DNA of 64,000 nt from Homarus americanus (lineage: Eukaryota; Arthropoda; Malacostraca; Decapoda; Nephropidae). The notes under the pieces were generated by a model. The model was not told where the DNA came from. It was given only the letters and a program-made list of their open reading frames with translations, and did no database searches. The translations under genes were made by a program, and so were the position numbers. Of the stretch, positions 1 through 10,589 are shown piece after piece; position 1 is the first letter of the stretch; every line of letters starts with the position of its first letter. The DNA is taken from contig NW_024735503.1 of NCBI RefSeq assembly GCF_018991925.1, positions 5,207,795 to 5,271,794 on the forward strand, given 5' to 3'.

Positions 1-37
1 GGCTTACTGTAGTTTCCTTAAGTTCTTATGTACTTAT
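1..37 (+). mobile_element. 3' terminus of a CR1-like family B LINE, rest off-window
   Basis: The first bases align at about 22 of 30 positions with the 3' end of the family B element at 15246-15283, including a tail of two 8-mers (TTCTTATG, TACTTATG). Only the last bases lie in the window, so the family assignment is tentative. Confidence 0.5.
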
Positions 38-120
38 GAGTGGGTCTGGCCGGGTGAAATTTGACATTTGATTGGGGGAGGGGATTATTGTGGTCTAGTG
101 GCTGTCTTTATTGTTCTGGA

Positions 121-580
121 GGTCAACCCGTCATGGAGGAGGAGGAGGAGGTCAACCTATCAAGGAGGAGGGGGAGGTCGGCCCACTATGGAGGGCGAGG
201 TACAAGTGAGATAAGATAACCACCGTCGAAGTTCAAGTTGATACTATTACCATAATTTATCTCTCTCTCTCTCTCAAGATAACAAGTCCAGTCCATAGGC
301 TGAAGGTCCGGAGTGAGATGTGGGTCATAACTCACAAGGGTTCCAGAGTCTCAAAAGGTTAATGCGATGTATAGGGGCTCGGGATGATGTGAGGGGGAGG
401 GGGTAATTGATTGATTCGTTTGTGTGGCTCTGTGTTACTTTTGTTGGGGAGGAGGAGGAGGAAAAGGCGGGGAGGAGGGGGAGGAACAGATGGGGAAGGA
501 AGGGGAGGAAGAGGCTGGGGAAGGGTGGAAGGAAGAGGTGGTGGTGTTCACTTGGCCTCTAAAATGGTCGTGTCTCCTCC
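121..580. repeat. Purine-rich low-complexity DNA
   Basis: GGA-rich stretches at about 121-200 and 440-540 and a short (CT)n at 260-274. Frames open here in several phases because of composition. No gene is seen between 38 and 630. Confidence 0.6.
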
Positions 581-634
581 TCCTCCTCCAACAACGTTTC
601 TTCTTGTGGCACAACACCGGCCTCGCCTCCCTCA

Positions 635-930
635 GATTAGATTGCCCCCGAGGGGGCTAGTTTATTGGGCACCCCCTTACATCCTGTGCAAGGTGAAGCA
701 CAGAAGCGTTTTCAGCGCCCATCTGGGAAGCATGCTAAGTTCACGCTTGCCCTTATGACTCATGCATTAAGGGCGTAAAAGCCTGAAGGGTCATGAATTT
801 TGTCAGCAAGTTACATAAAGTGACAGAATGATGAGTGTGTGGGGGAAAATTCCCGGTACAATTTATCTGTTTGTGGCAAAGCGTGGCAGGTCCCTAATAA
901 TGTCAAGTGCCAGGCCTGTCACTAGGAGGA
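635..930 (+). repeat. Dispersed repeat R1, copy 1
   Basis: About 290 bp that recur at 9328-9604 in the same orientation. Both copies share a GAGGG-GGCTAGTTTATTGGG start, a CCTGTGCAAGG segment, AAGGGCGTAA, GTCAGCAAGTTACATA and GGCGTGGCAGGTCCC-like blocks. No protein similarity is recognised, so it is an unclassified interspersed repeat. Confidence 0.7.
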
Positions 931-1371
931 GGGATAACTGGTCAGGGAGGGAAGAGGTGTTGGTAACGGCTGGGGACCTGTAGGAGGTCATAGGGCAAGT
1001 GAGGATGTAGTGAGAGAGGGTGTGAGAGTCGGGTTGACCACAAAGTTTACAAACAGTGCGGCCAGGCTCAGGGTTGCCAATGTACTAGGCGTGGCGAAGT
1101 ACAGTGGGGGTGGAGGTGATATGGTGTGGTGGGACAGGTACAGTAGGGGTGGAAGGGGGGACATAGGCATTGACAATGTTGAGGGACACACCTTTCAGTG
1201 TGATTGTGATGGCGTGTGCGTCGACATGCCGGTGGGGTACGGGTAGCCGGGGTTGGTGTCCTCAGGTCCAATAGGTAGCCCTGGTGGAGACAGCACAGAC
1301 ACAGCAGCGGGCGCGGCTTGCGATGGGTGGACAGGTTGAGGCACCACGTGTCGTGAAGATGAGGCAGGACT

Positions 1372-2348
1372 TCACTCGGGGGCAGCAGGACACACCAGGG
1401 CAGGCCCGGTAGGCACTACTCCAGTAGTGAAGGCCGCCGGCGGTGGAGTAGGCCGTGAGCAGGGCGGGCTCACAGGAGGACTACCAGCTTGTGTCAAACC
1501 AGAAGAGAGGAGTGACTGGGTGGCAACAGAGGGCAGGAGTAGGTGGGAGGTGGTGGTACAGAGTGTAACGAAGAGTTTTTCAACACGGTTGGTAAATTCT
1601 TGGAAGAGGGATATGATCTGTGTCATGTCACTGGAGGGGGTTTGTGGGGGGGGCACCGGTGGGAGCACAAGGCCTGACAGCGTCAGAGTAGAGACGGGGA
1701 GGAGGCCCAGTAGTAGTTGAGTTAAGAGACGGCCGTCCCGGGACTGCTGTGTTGCAGCCAGGTGAGGCCAGGTAGGGGTAAGTGTTGTTGAAGGAGGCGT
1801 TGCTGGAGGCAGAGGGGACGAAGAGGGAGGCAGCCCGGTAGATTGAGGGAAAGTGGGGGCGTTGTGGTAGATGCGGCCTTCAGGGAGGCTTTTCTCCTGG
1901 GACAGACGGGCGATTGGGGCATTGCCGTGAGTCAGCATTGTGCCAGACGCCACAGTTACAACACCTGGGATCAACCACATAGCCAATTAAACCATTCCTC
2001 GACGGTTTTCAGTGAGGCCTTGGGGAAGTGCTGATTCAGCTTACTTGGCTGGTTGGCAGAGGGCAGGGTGATAGGGTCCGTGGCATTGGTGTTTCCACTC
2101 CGGCTAGTGTTTCCCATAGAAACATTACCGTCACTGTCATAATCACTGGGGCCTGACTCTTGAAGGATGTTGGATTCAGTATGACCAGGCGAGTTGGCGA
2201 TGGCATCCGTATCAGAGATGTCTGCGTCGATGAGAGAGCCTCTTCTGGGACGTTTGTCGACCCCCCATGCTGGCACAAACTTGCCGGCTGAGGGGAGTCG
2301 GCTCTGAGGGGACCTTTGTGGGACGATCGATCGGGAAGTCATGAACAT
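1372..2348 (-). pseudogene. Gag-like ORF1 of a non-LTR retrotransposon, frameshifted
   Basis: Two overlapping minus-strand frames look like one decayed protein. The upstream frame (1971-2348, 125 codons) is polar and Ser/Asp/Asn-rich, and the downstream frame (1372-1986, 204 codons) is Pro/Ser/Thr-rich. In the third frame, at about 1900-1990, the strand encodes CCNCGVWHNADSRQCP. This fits the C-x2-C-x3-H-x6-C zinc knuckle found near the end of ORF1 proteins of Jockey-type LINEs. Stops and frame changes on both sides show it is broken. No ORF2 is seen next to it. The family assignment rests on one motif, so an unrelated low-complexity frame remains possible. Confidence 0.42.
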
Positions 2349-3540
2349 CTATGGGCACATCTGTCCCCTTATGTGGTCACGCCACGACTGAGCCTCCCTC
2401 AGGATGATTGATGTGGTAGTTGAGGCAAATAACTGGACCTCTCCTCTTTCTCTTTCACCTTCCCCTTTCCCCATCCCTCCCCCTCCCCTTCCTCTTCCCC
2501 ATCCAACTCCCTTTCTTCTTCCCCTTCCACCTCTCCGTGTGCCCCTAAACGTTAACTAAACAAAAGATTAACCCCACCTTACTTCACCTTAATATTTAAC
2601 ACCCTAACGCTACCAGGGTGGGTTAAATTCAGTTCGATTACGGATGCATATAATCTTCGGGTGAAAAATAATCTAGGGTGTCTAATTATTCAGGTGATCC
2701 GATAGCACGTATACCTACCTAGCTAGGCTACCTAACTTCCTACCTGTCTGTCTGTCTGTCACCTTCACGACGGGCCAGAGTGACCAGGTTTCATAACGAT
2801 GGGAGGCGACTTTGTGGTCACTGAGGAATTGATGAAGATCCTGTTACCCAAGTCATCGGCTGGCTCTTGCGGTTCTCTTCACCCAACCACAGTGTCTCAT
2901 TTTTGGTACCTGAGGAACTTGTTAGTAACTGTCTCGCGTGAGCTCCCCTCCTGAAAGCACCCACCGGTATCTTCGCTGTCACTGTGTTCTGTTGTTCTTT
3001 CCGTGTTTATTGTCACAGCAGAGTTTCTAGAGAACATATCTTTATAACATTGCTGTCGTCCGTGTTGTTGTTGTTGCTGTTGTGATCTGCTGTAAACATG
3101 GTACAGGGAGCTGTTATTTACCTGTGTTTGGGACTGTCTCCTCCTTTACTCAGGTATAGAAGCCAGTCGTTACGTGAACCCCGAAGTGTGTGTGTGTGTG
3201 GTGGCTCTCAGGTGAACCCCGGAGTCTTAGGTTAGGTTAGGTTAGGTTAAGGTAAGTTAAGGAAGGTTACCGATGGGGGTGCTGAATCATATAAGGGGAT
3301 AAACTGGGTGTGTCTAATCTTCAAGTGAGCCAAGAAAAGATATCTGAAAGTTCACTTGTTTTCTTTTGGACTTTTCAGCGGTAACTCCTGAAGGGGGTTA
3401 CCAACACTGGACGAGTTGTCGGTCGGAATTTTTTCGTAAGATGACAGGTCAATGGGTAAAGAAAACGCTTAAATCAATTATGGTAATGATATTTTAAAGT
3501 AAATTGGGCCAAAAAGTGTAAAAAAATAAGGGTTAAAGTA
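2349..3540. other. Unassigned stretch with short dispersed motifs
   Basis: Pyrimidine-rich at 2430-2540. Copies of the dispersed AAGATTAA / TTCAGGTGATCC motif lie at 2562-2610 and 2650-2705, short (CTGT)n at 2747-2760, (TTG)n at 3063-3080 and TTAGG repeats at 3228-3250. No coding region is recognised. Confidence 0.5.
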
Positions 3541-3550
3541 GCTAAAAAGT

Positions 3551-3590
3551 CACGTGACTGCGAAAAGCTCTGTGATTGGTTGTGACGTCA
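3551..3590. promoter_or_regulatory. Promoter-like cluster: E-box, inverted CCAAT, CRE
   Basis: Within 40 bp lie TCACGTGAC (palindromic CACGTG E-box at 3551-3556), ATTGG (inverted CCAAT, 3575-3579) and the full palindromic CRE TGACGTCA (3583-3590). CCAAT next to CRE is a common arrangement in animal polymerase II promoters. No exon is recognised on either side, so direction and target are unknown and chance is possible. Confidence 0.4.
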
Positions 3591-3902
3591 CAGGTTAGCT
3601 CGAGCCGCCGAGCAGGAGCCTAGAGGTAGCCAGTTATGATGTGTTGTTACCAGCAGGACTTGTGGCCAAATACAATGTTGATATACACAAGCATACCTTA
3701 TTTTTAGGTTAAAATAAATTACTGCTCAAGTATCATCGTTTGTATTTACTTGCTGGCTGCCAAAATGATGTAAAAGACCAATAAGTTTTCATCACTGTTC
3801 TCTATTTCATGTCTGGAAAATGTTAGTTTTCGTCACTGATGTCTATATTTAATGTTGTGGAAGGACTAATGACGACCATGGCCAGGGAAAGGGATTGAGA
3901 TT

Positions 3903-4372
3903 GTTATCGCCGCTGGCTTTATCGTTGGTGTCAACAACCATGTGCCTCCCCCACCCCACACGGCCTGTTACCACACCAGATGTAGTGACTGGGGGGGGGG
4001 TGTTACCACCGGAGTGTCATCGCCACTGGCGTGAGCTCTGAGAGGCGTCATGGATCTCATGACACAGATCGCCCTCGCGGTGATCCCCCACCACGCGACC
4101 TGTTGCCTCGACAGATGTGGCAGCTGACGGGAGGGGGGGGGCGGTGTTTACCACCGGGACTGTCATCACTACTGGCGTAAGTGCTGGCATCGCCGGGAGT
4201 GTTTTCATCGCTGGCGTCAACACTAGTATCAGTGCTGACGTTGTTGCTGCCTTACCCGAACAAAGATTAGGGGGTGGGCGGTGTTTACGGAGAAGAGATC
4301 ATGACTCTGCTAATGTATGGTTTAAAAGGCGGTGTGGCCACCTGGACTCGAGGAGACTGCCTCCTCAAGTGA
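3903..4372 (+). repeat. Left arm of a large inverted repeat (palindrome)
   Basis: About 470 bp that recur as a near-identical reverse complement at 4883-5353, with small indels mainly in the G-runs. The arm contains two diverged tandem halves, since the CCTGTTaCC...TGTcATCgCcACTGGCGT pattern near 3963 recurs near 4099. A 94-codon frame (4117-4401) occurs in both arms and is probably incidental. Confidence 0.85.
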
Positions 4373-4882
4373 TATTGACCCGCACTTGTTTTGACTTTTA
4401 ACGCCTTAGTTAAGGACGTTCAGGTGACGGGCAAGTCGAAGGGAATGATTGAAACCCGTCTTTTGACTCATTCAATAGTTATTGATGTGGTCAAAACCCG
4501 CAGACAACGAGGCGTTCATTAGTATTACATGGTGATCTATCTGATACATAATTAGTTAGTCTCACACAATTTATCTTAATTATAATTGATTATTGAGCAT
4601 AATGACATGATACAAAGTTCATAACTCTATTAATCTTAGCTACACTTCATTCCGCGTTGTATTATTGCTCCAGATAAGGCAGGAACGAGTGGGCATAATT
4701 AGTCCACAATATTTCAGTACTGAGGGGTATGTCATTACTTTGGCTGTATTTACAAGTGCGGGTCAGTGTGAAACAATATGGTGTTCCAAGGGAAGATAGT
4801 TCTGTGTAAATTGTTTCAGTACAAAACTCGGCCAGGATTGGGAGTTGTTGTTCACCATTGCTAGCAGAGTGGTCCTCACAGC
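4373..4882. other. Spacer of the palindrome
   Basis: About 510 bp, AT-rich. TGACCCGCACTTGT at 4376-4389 is matched in inverted form at 4752-4765, so the original arms may have been longer, with about 117 bp later inserted in the right arm or lost from the left. No gene is seen. Confidence 0.6.
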
Positions 4883-5353
4883 ATCACTTGAGGGGGCAGT
4901 CTCCTGGAGTCCAGGTGGCCACGCCGCCTTTTAAACCATACATTAGCAGAGTCATGATCTCTTCTCCGTAAACACCGCCCACCCCCTAATCTTTGTTCGG
5001 GTAAGGCAGCAACAACGTCAGCACTGATACTAGTGTTGACGCCAGCGATGAAAACACTCCCGGCGATGCCAGCACTTACGCCAGTAGTGATGACAGTCCC
5101 GGTGGTAAACACCGCCCCCCCCCTCCCGTCAGCTGCCACATCTGTCGAGGCAACAGGTCGCGTGGTGGGGATCCTCTCGAGGGCGATCTGTGTCATGAGA
5201 TCATGACGCCCTCTCAGCGCTCACGCCAGTGGCGATGACACTCCGGGTGGTAAACACCGCCCCCCAGTCACTACATCTGGTGTGGTAACAGGCCGTGTGG
5301 GGTGGGGGAGGCACATGGTTGTTGACACCAACGATAAAGCCAGCGGCGATAAC
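4883..5353 (-). repeat. Right arm of the large inverted repeat
   Basis: Near-identical reverse complement of 3903-4372. Its outer edge abuts the coding-like segment at 5354-5523. The sequences outside the two arms do not match each other. Confidence 0.85.
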
Positions 5354-5523
5354 AGAGATGGTCAGATGACAGATGTAATTTAACGTGCTTCATAGCTGGA
5401 TGGTGGAGTTCTTGAAAATACTCTACAATCATAAAAACATCTACTTTTGGTAAATTTCTTTCATCTGCCTTGATGAACCCTGGATGTACAGGGGGATAGT
5501 TGTCCAACCTCGGCTGATCGGCT
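5354..5523 (-). pseudogene. Possible exon of a SWIM/YqaJ-type protein, cut at the palindrome
   Basis: On the minus strand a good 3' splice acceptor (ATATTTATTTACAG, ending at 5524) is followed by an open frame. It reads YPPVHPGFIKADERNLPKVD and then VFMIVEYF. This resembles, from memory, a conserved N-terminal stretch of a large family of uncharacterised arthropod proteins that carry SWIM zinc-finger and YqaJ-nuclease-like domains (a form like YPPLT-x-IK-x-DRNLPK-x-D-x-FM). Neither of those domains is visible here. The frame loses its coding look where the inverted repeat begins (5353), so the gene was probably truncated by that rearrangement, or the exon is part of a transposable element. 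No neighbouring exon was found. Confidence 0.38.
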
Positions 5524-5761
5524 CTGTAAATAAATATTATTAGATAATTAATTGTGCTTTACTGTGCAACACAGTATTGCTATATTGAATATATAAATAT
5601 TACTAAGCACATTTACTAATTCAGTAGATATTAGCTGCCCCTACTACAAATTTCACAGTATAAACATTCCAAACAATATTGGTATTATTTTGGTTTTGGT
5701 CATCTGGGGAACCTTAAGATTCTAACTATGGGATTAAGTACTTTAAACAATAAGACACATT

Positions 5762-5943
5762 CGCCCGTATTATTAACTAATTCCAATATTTTAAATTAAT
5801 TTTATTGGAATTAGTTAATTTTACCGCCACACCACCTCGTTAAGTAATGTACTGCGGTGTCCCTCAGGACTCATTTAGTTTAACACTCGGGTTGAAACAC
5901 GACGACCCTCTTCAAGGGAAGATGTTGTTTAATAATACGGGCG
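5762..5943. mobile_element. MITE-like element with nested hairpin
   Basis: Perfect 15-bp terminal inverted repeats (CGCCCGTATTATTAA at 5762-5776 and its complement at 5929-5943) flanked on both sides by ATT, a possible 3-bp target duplication. Just inside the left end is a second perfect hairpin, 17-bp arms 5772-5788 and 5803-5819. At 182 bp with no coding capacity it fits a non-autonomous DNA element of unassigned superfamily. Confidence 0.6.
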
Positions 5944-5946
5944 ATT

Positions 5947-6550
5947 ATATCTACAGGATTTCTATCGCTAAACATTTTTCGATCGCATAAGAAAATACAG
6001 ATCATATGTTAGGTTAGGTTAAGTTAGGTGAGGGTATGATGAGTTATATTATAAGTCATAAGGTTAGCTTAACATACACCGGTAAGTGAAAGGGGGGGGG
6101 GGGGTAGTAAAGCAAAACTAATGATTTCCTATAGAAATGATGGTCAAAATCGTTCATAACACATCGCAAACCATCAGAAAAAATCAGTCTGCATGTCTAA
6201 GTACAGGGATGACCAAAACTTAAAATTTACCCAATATAGCCTATCACGAATCTAAGCATCCAAATACTTATGGTAGTTAAAGTAAAATTTTACCCATTAA
6301 TTAATATAAATTGATGATATATCCCAGTGGCTCCTTAGTGAATCATGAAAACTATAACAGCACTATGTTGTCATGTTTACCTAGCATCAGGCATTCTCAA
6401 AACAAAGTCCAGACAATGTCATTACTTCTAAAATGACTCTTACCTCCATCTAGTACTGATATACTCTGTAAATACACAGAAAAAAGAGAAAGTCTACCAG
6501 GCAAGAATAAATGACAGCTGAGCTGGTGTGATCATAGGAGTTTTTGTGTC
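5947..6550. other. Unassigned AT-rich stretch
   Basis: A short TTAGG-like run at 6008-6028 and a G-run at 6092-6105. No gene or classified repeat is seen. Confidence 0.5.
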
Positions 6551-6664
6551 CATAAGAACATAAGAATGGTGGAAACTGCAGCGGGCCTATTGGCCCATAC
6601 TGGGCAGCCCCATTTACACCCAACCCCTATCGCTCATATATCCATCCAAACTATGTTTGAAGCT
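6551..6664 (-). mobile_element. CR1-like family A LINE, extreme 3' fragment (A0)
   Basis: Read on the minus strand it is the family A 3' end: the last codons, the GGGCCAATAGGCCCGCTGCAG block of the 3' UTR and the CATTCTTATGTTCTTATG tail. The same sequence ends the copies at 23136, 33390 and 57880. Only about 114 bp remain, a severely 5'-truncated insertion. Confidence 0.85.
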
Positions 6665-7858
6665 GCTCTTCACGGCACATTTCTTCACTTACTAAATGTC
6701 GATAACTTAGACCATACAAAAACCACCCTTAAAACTTAACTGAACGTGGCATTTGGGGCCTGAAGAGGCCATCCTTTGTACTACCACCGACTGCAGCGGT
6801 GAGTTTGTTGGAAAACGCCGTCTGCAGGGAAACTGGCCACGTCATTGCAAATGGCTGCCCTGTTTCTAGAGAAATAAACTTATCTCGGCTATTATAGCAG
6901 GACTTTAAACCTTTATTACAAATTTTATATACCGTGTCACTCTACGAACGTGGCAGAGTATATTTCTTGTGTTTACCCAGAACCGACAACTCGTCCATTG
7001 TTTGTTTGAGGATCTGCGACGCCATAAAATAGGCTTGGCAAGTGTACACCAGACTGATGGAGCCTCAGACAGTGTGACCTCAACATAAAGAGCATTTCTG
7101 TGTTAACTCAGACCACTAACTAACCTAACCTAACCTAACCTAACCTTATCTCAACGACGTGGCGTAGATTACATGTTATATTAAGGTACGTTGTGACTTA
7201 AGGAATGTATAGGTTTGACATTGTGATGGTTTATTAAATTATCAGTTAGTGTACACCTGGAGTTGTAAATATCGTCTCACTCATCACGAGGAAACTTCAT
7301 GTGCCCAGGTGGAGAGGGAGGTGGGAAGAGGGGTAGATGGAGGGGGATGGGAGGAGAGGACGTTGGAGGAGGGAGGGGGGGGTGGTAGGAGAGGGCGTTG
7401 GAGGAGGTAAAGGAGGAGAAGGTGTATTAGTGGTTTGGCGTTACCTGTACACAGTGGATGACCTTGAGATTATTAATAGCACGTGGAAGTGACTCGCGTA
7501 TAGTAAACAAAAGTTGTGCCACATTCAACACTCAAAATATTCGTCGTCTTTTCCGTTCTTATCATAACATCATTGACGCCATGCTGTGCTCGATTACAGT
7601 GCAGAGATAAGGATGATTTCTACAGTGTGTTTATAAGTTAGTAAATGTTCTTATGTTTTTGCTTTTGCTGTGTGAAGAATGAAGAAACTCCTCTGTTGTG
7701 TAGAGTTGAACTGGGGTAAATATTTGTGGAGGTGGTAGAGCACTGAGGCCTTCACAACACCGCCACACCAAAATATACACCTCACTATCTGTAACACGGC
7801 TCTCATTGCAACTAGACACATTCGTCCCTCTTCCTTCTCCTCCTCCTCCCACAGTTAC
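6665..7858. other. Unassigned stretch
   Basis: Contains (CCTAA)n at 7118-7145 and a GGA-rich block at 7308-7425. No gene is recognised. The poly-pyrimidine segment ending TCCCACAG (7837-7854) resembles a splice acceptor on the plus strand, but no exon follows it. Confidence 0.45.
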
Positions 7859-8024
7859 CTGAAGGAATCTGACGTAAATATCGATGAAACTCAGGTGTTG
7901 CAGGTGCGTTAATGGCGTCGCCTTCCCTCACAGCCCCACCGTCGTGTGACCTGGCTGGCTCCTCCTGCCCCTCTCGCTCTAACTGCTCGTTATTCTCACG
8001 TTGACAGCTACTGATCACTCCAGT
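7859..8024 (-). other. Weak candidate exon, unidentified
   Basis: An open minus-strand frame encodes a polar segment (NNEQLEREGQEEPARSHDGG and onward) and ends at TTCAG|GTAACT, a good splice donor at 7857-7858. An AG acceptor could lie near 8022-8030. No family is recognised. The overlapping plus-strand acceptor-like sequence and the absence of partner exons make this speculative. Confidence 0.18.
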
Positions 8025-8209
8025 ACCATTACATGTATCGAGATCATGTTTATACACTCACACTACACGTAGATACACAATGATACATACAAACTTCCAT
8101 GCTCACACATGCTTACATATATCCAGAATATAACATTGATTTAATTACAGCCAAAATAGTAAATCATAGATATTTTACAAGTTTAATTAAAAAATAAGGA
8201 GATGGTCAT

Positions 8210-8545
8210 GGTGGAGTTAGTGATGGGGGATGGTGGTAGTGGTAGAGATAGTGATGGGGGATGGTGGTAGTGGTAGAGATAGTGATGGGGGATGGTGGTA
8301 GTGGTAGAGATAGTGATGGGGGATGGTGGTAGTGGTAGAGATAGTGATGGGGGATGGTGGTAGTGGTAGAGATAGTGATGGGGGATGGTGGTAGTGGTAG
8401 AGATAGTGATGGGGGATGGTGGTAGTGGTAGAGATAGTGATGGGGGATGGTGGTAGTGGTAGAGATAGTGATGGGGGATGGTGGTAGTGGTAGAGATAGT
8501 GTTGGAGCATGGTGGTGGTGAAGGTAGTGTTGGAGCATGGTGGTG
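8210..8545. repeat. 31-bp minisatellite
   Basis: About nine near-perfect copies of a 31-bp unit (AGTGATGGGGGATGGTGG plus TAGTGGTAGAGAT), then two diverged shorter units with GTTGGAGCATGGTGG. Unit length mod 3 is 1, so it stays open in several minus-strand frames. Those frames are not genes. Confidence 0.95.
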
Positions 8546-8698
8546 GTGGCGGCCTGGACGTGTTATCTCCATCAGGTGACGTGGCGGGTCAATAAAGATC
8601 TTGTGTCCATTGGTCAACGGCAACATTCAGTCCTCAAAAAACAACCATTGACGTCAAGTGCATATTATTGATACATCCGAGAGTTTGTGTGGTGCTGT

Positions 8699-8701
<3 letters not shown>

Positions 8702-8792
<91 letters not shown>
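8702..8792. repeat. (GA)n microsatellite
   Basis: About 90 bp of uninterrupted GA. Confidence 0.98.
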
Positions 8793-8795
<3 letters not shown>

Positions 8796-9327
8796 GTTCC
8801 GTTTACCTGTAGTAATTAATGAGATCCTATTTATGTTTACACGGTGATGACTTTATTACCTGTCCAGATTATTTTGACGGTAAAGTTGTCCATAATAATT
8901 TAGATATAATGTTTGTGTTTGAGTGTCGTGTCCTCTCGTGGTTGAGTGTCGTGTCCTCTCGTGGTTGAGTGGGCAGCTGCTGTTGAATTAATTATCCCGT
9001 TGTTGTGCTTCACATAAAGCTTAGCCCACCTCAGTTCATTTTACCTAATGAGTACAGTTTAAGATGCCTACCTTAACCTAACCTAACCTAACCTAACCTT
9101 AAGACATTTTTGGCGTAGTGTAAAATAATTTGATTCTTGTTCAACCTTCAACATTTATCTCCAAGAGGATGTTGTTGTTTACCACATTTTCCGTGATTTT
9201 TGTTGTCCTCGGTTGATGAACCTTGGAGAATCTGAGGTGAATTTAACCTCCATCGTTCAATTAGCTCCTTCCTCGTGCACTATCGCGCACCGCTACTGTA
9301 CTGCGGATCGAGGTTTCAGATTTGTCC
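8793..9327. other. Unassigned stretch
   Basis: A 23-bp direct duplication (GAGTGTCGTGTCCTCTCGTG, twice) at 8919-8965 and (CCTAA)n at 9073-9099. No gene is seen. Confidence 0.5.
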
Positions 9328-9604
9328 CGCGAGAGGGCTAGTTTATTGGGCACCCCCTTGTACCCTGTGCAAGGCGAAGCGCAAAAGCGTTTACAGCGCC
9401 CAACAGGGAAGCATGCGGAGTTCATGCTTTCCTTCTTGATTCGTACATTTAAGGGCGTAAGTGCCTGAAGGGCCACGGGTTATGTCAGCAAGTTACATAT
9501 AGTGACAGGATGAGTGTGTAGGGAGGGGGGTAGAATTCCCGATTCAGTACAGCTGTTTATGGGCAAGGCGTGGCAGGTCCCGAGTAAGTCAATTGCCAGG
9601 CGTG
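9328..9604 (+). repeat. Dispersed repeat R1, copy 2
   Basis: Direct repeat of 635-930 with moderate divergence. A third short relic, in reverse orientation, is visible at 36712-36732 around CCTTGCACAGGGTGTAAG. Confidence 0.7.
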
Positions 9605-9731
9605 TGCAGAGAGGACCGTCACGCGACTAAACCCACGTACTGTACTGTTACAACACGCAAGAGTACCGCAGTTATTGCTGAGTCATGCCAACACTGTACA
9701 AACACTACAAGAAAAGTACAGCGCGGGAGCC

Positions 9732-9821
9732 TATGTACACCCACTAAAAAATTATTCGGCACCCATGTCATATTGTGTCACGCCGTAAGGGTGCCGAATA
9801 ATTTTTTAGTGGGTGTACATA
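9732..9821. mobile_element. 90-bp perfect hairpin MITE
   Basis: Two perfect complementary 33-bp arms (9732-9764 and 9789-9821) separated by a 24-nt loop. The ends are TATGTACACCC and GGGTGTACATA, compatible with TA target duplication of Tc1/mariner-type elements. It has no coding capacity. A transcript would fold into a precursor-like hairpin. Confidence 0.7.
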
Positions 9822-9826
9822 ATGGC

Positions 9827-9827
<1 letters not shown>

Positions 9828-9874
<47 letters not shown>
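9828..9874. repeat. (GA)n microsatellite
   Basis: About 46 bp, seven bases from the hairpin MITE. Confidence 0.97.
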
Positions 9875-9879
<5 letters not shown>

Positions 9880-10308
9880 CAGTCAAAGAGGTCGTGCATT
9901 AGTGTGCATTCTGCCAACAAAAACTCGCCGTGGGTTCGAATATGAGGGCGTGTTTGTCTGCCTGGCGGGGGGAGGGGCGAGCCTGTCTGGGCGTGGAGCA
10001 GCAGCTGTAGCAGGCCACCACAGCACGCCTTGTGCATGTGACCACGTATCCAGACCCCCTTTCCCCACGACTTCACCACACCCCCTGCCTCCCACCACCC
10101 CCCACCACAGCAGAGAAACACCGTACGTCCTCTCACCACACGGCTTCAGCCAGGCTCGTGAGTTGGTGTGTATGACCATCTCATTAAAGAGTGTTTCGTC
10201 GGGAGGTGAGGGTGAGGGTGTGTTATGACGGCACTGGGGTCCACCGCCCGCCAAACTGCTTCACCCACCACACTGATAAATGAATCACGTTGATCTCTTT
10301 ATATATCC

Positions 10309-10341
<33 letters not shown>

Positions 10342-10589
10342 ACATGTATAGGTATCTGGTGTTTGTATTGGTGCCTAATTGTGTGCGTGTTGGTGGATGT
10401 GCAGACCCATGTGCGTGTGTACAATATATGCCTACATAATTGGTTAAGCACGTGTGTGTGTGTGTGTGTGTGTGTCTGTGTGTGTGTGTCTGTGTGTGTG
10501 TGTTTAATCGTCACATTTGTTAGATGAAGGACGGCAAGTCAAAATAAACGAATGCACAATCACTCTTTAAGATGATGGAGGCGGCGGTG
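9875..10589. other. Unassigned stretch with CA/GT microsatellites
   Basis: (CA)n at 10308-10337 and (GT)n at 10451-10503. The GC-rich part 9940-10250 is open in several frames on both strands, with no recognisable protein. Confidence 0.5.

Noticed and set aside
4117..5196. Same 94-106-codon frame in both palindrome arms
   Set aside because: Repetition follows from the inverted repeat. There are no homologues I recognise and the composition is Gly/Val/Ala low complexity.
9925..9990. GGTTCGAAT sequence resembling a Pol III B box (tRNA or SINE)
   Set aside because: No matching A box and no foldable cloverleaf around it.
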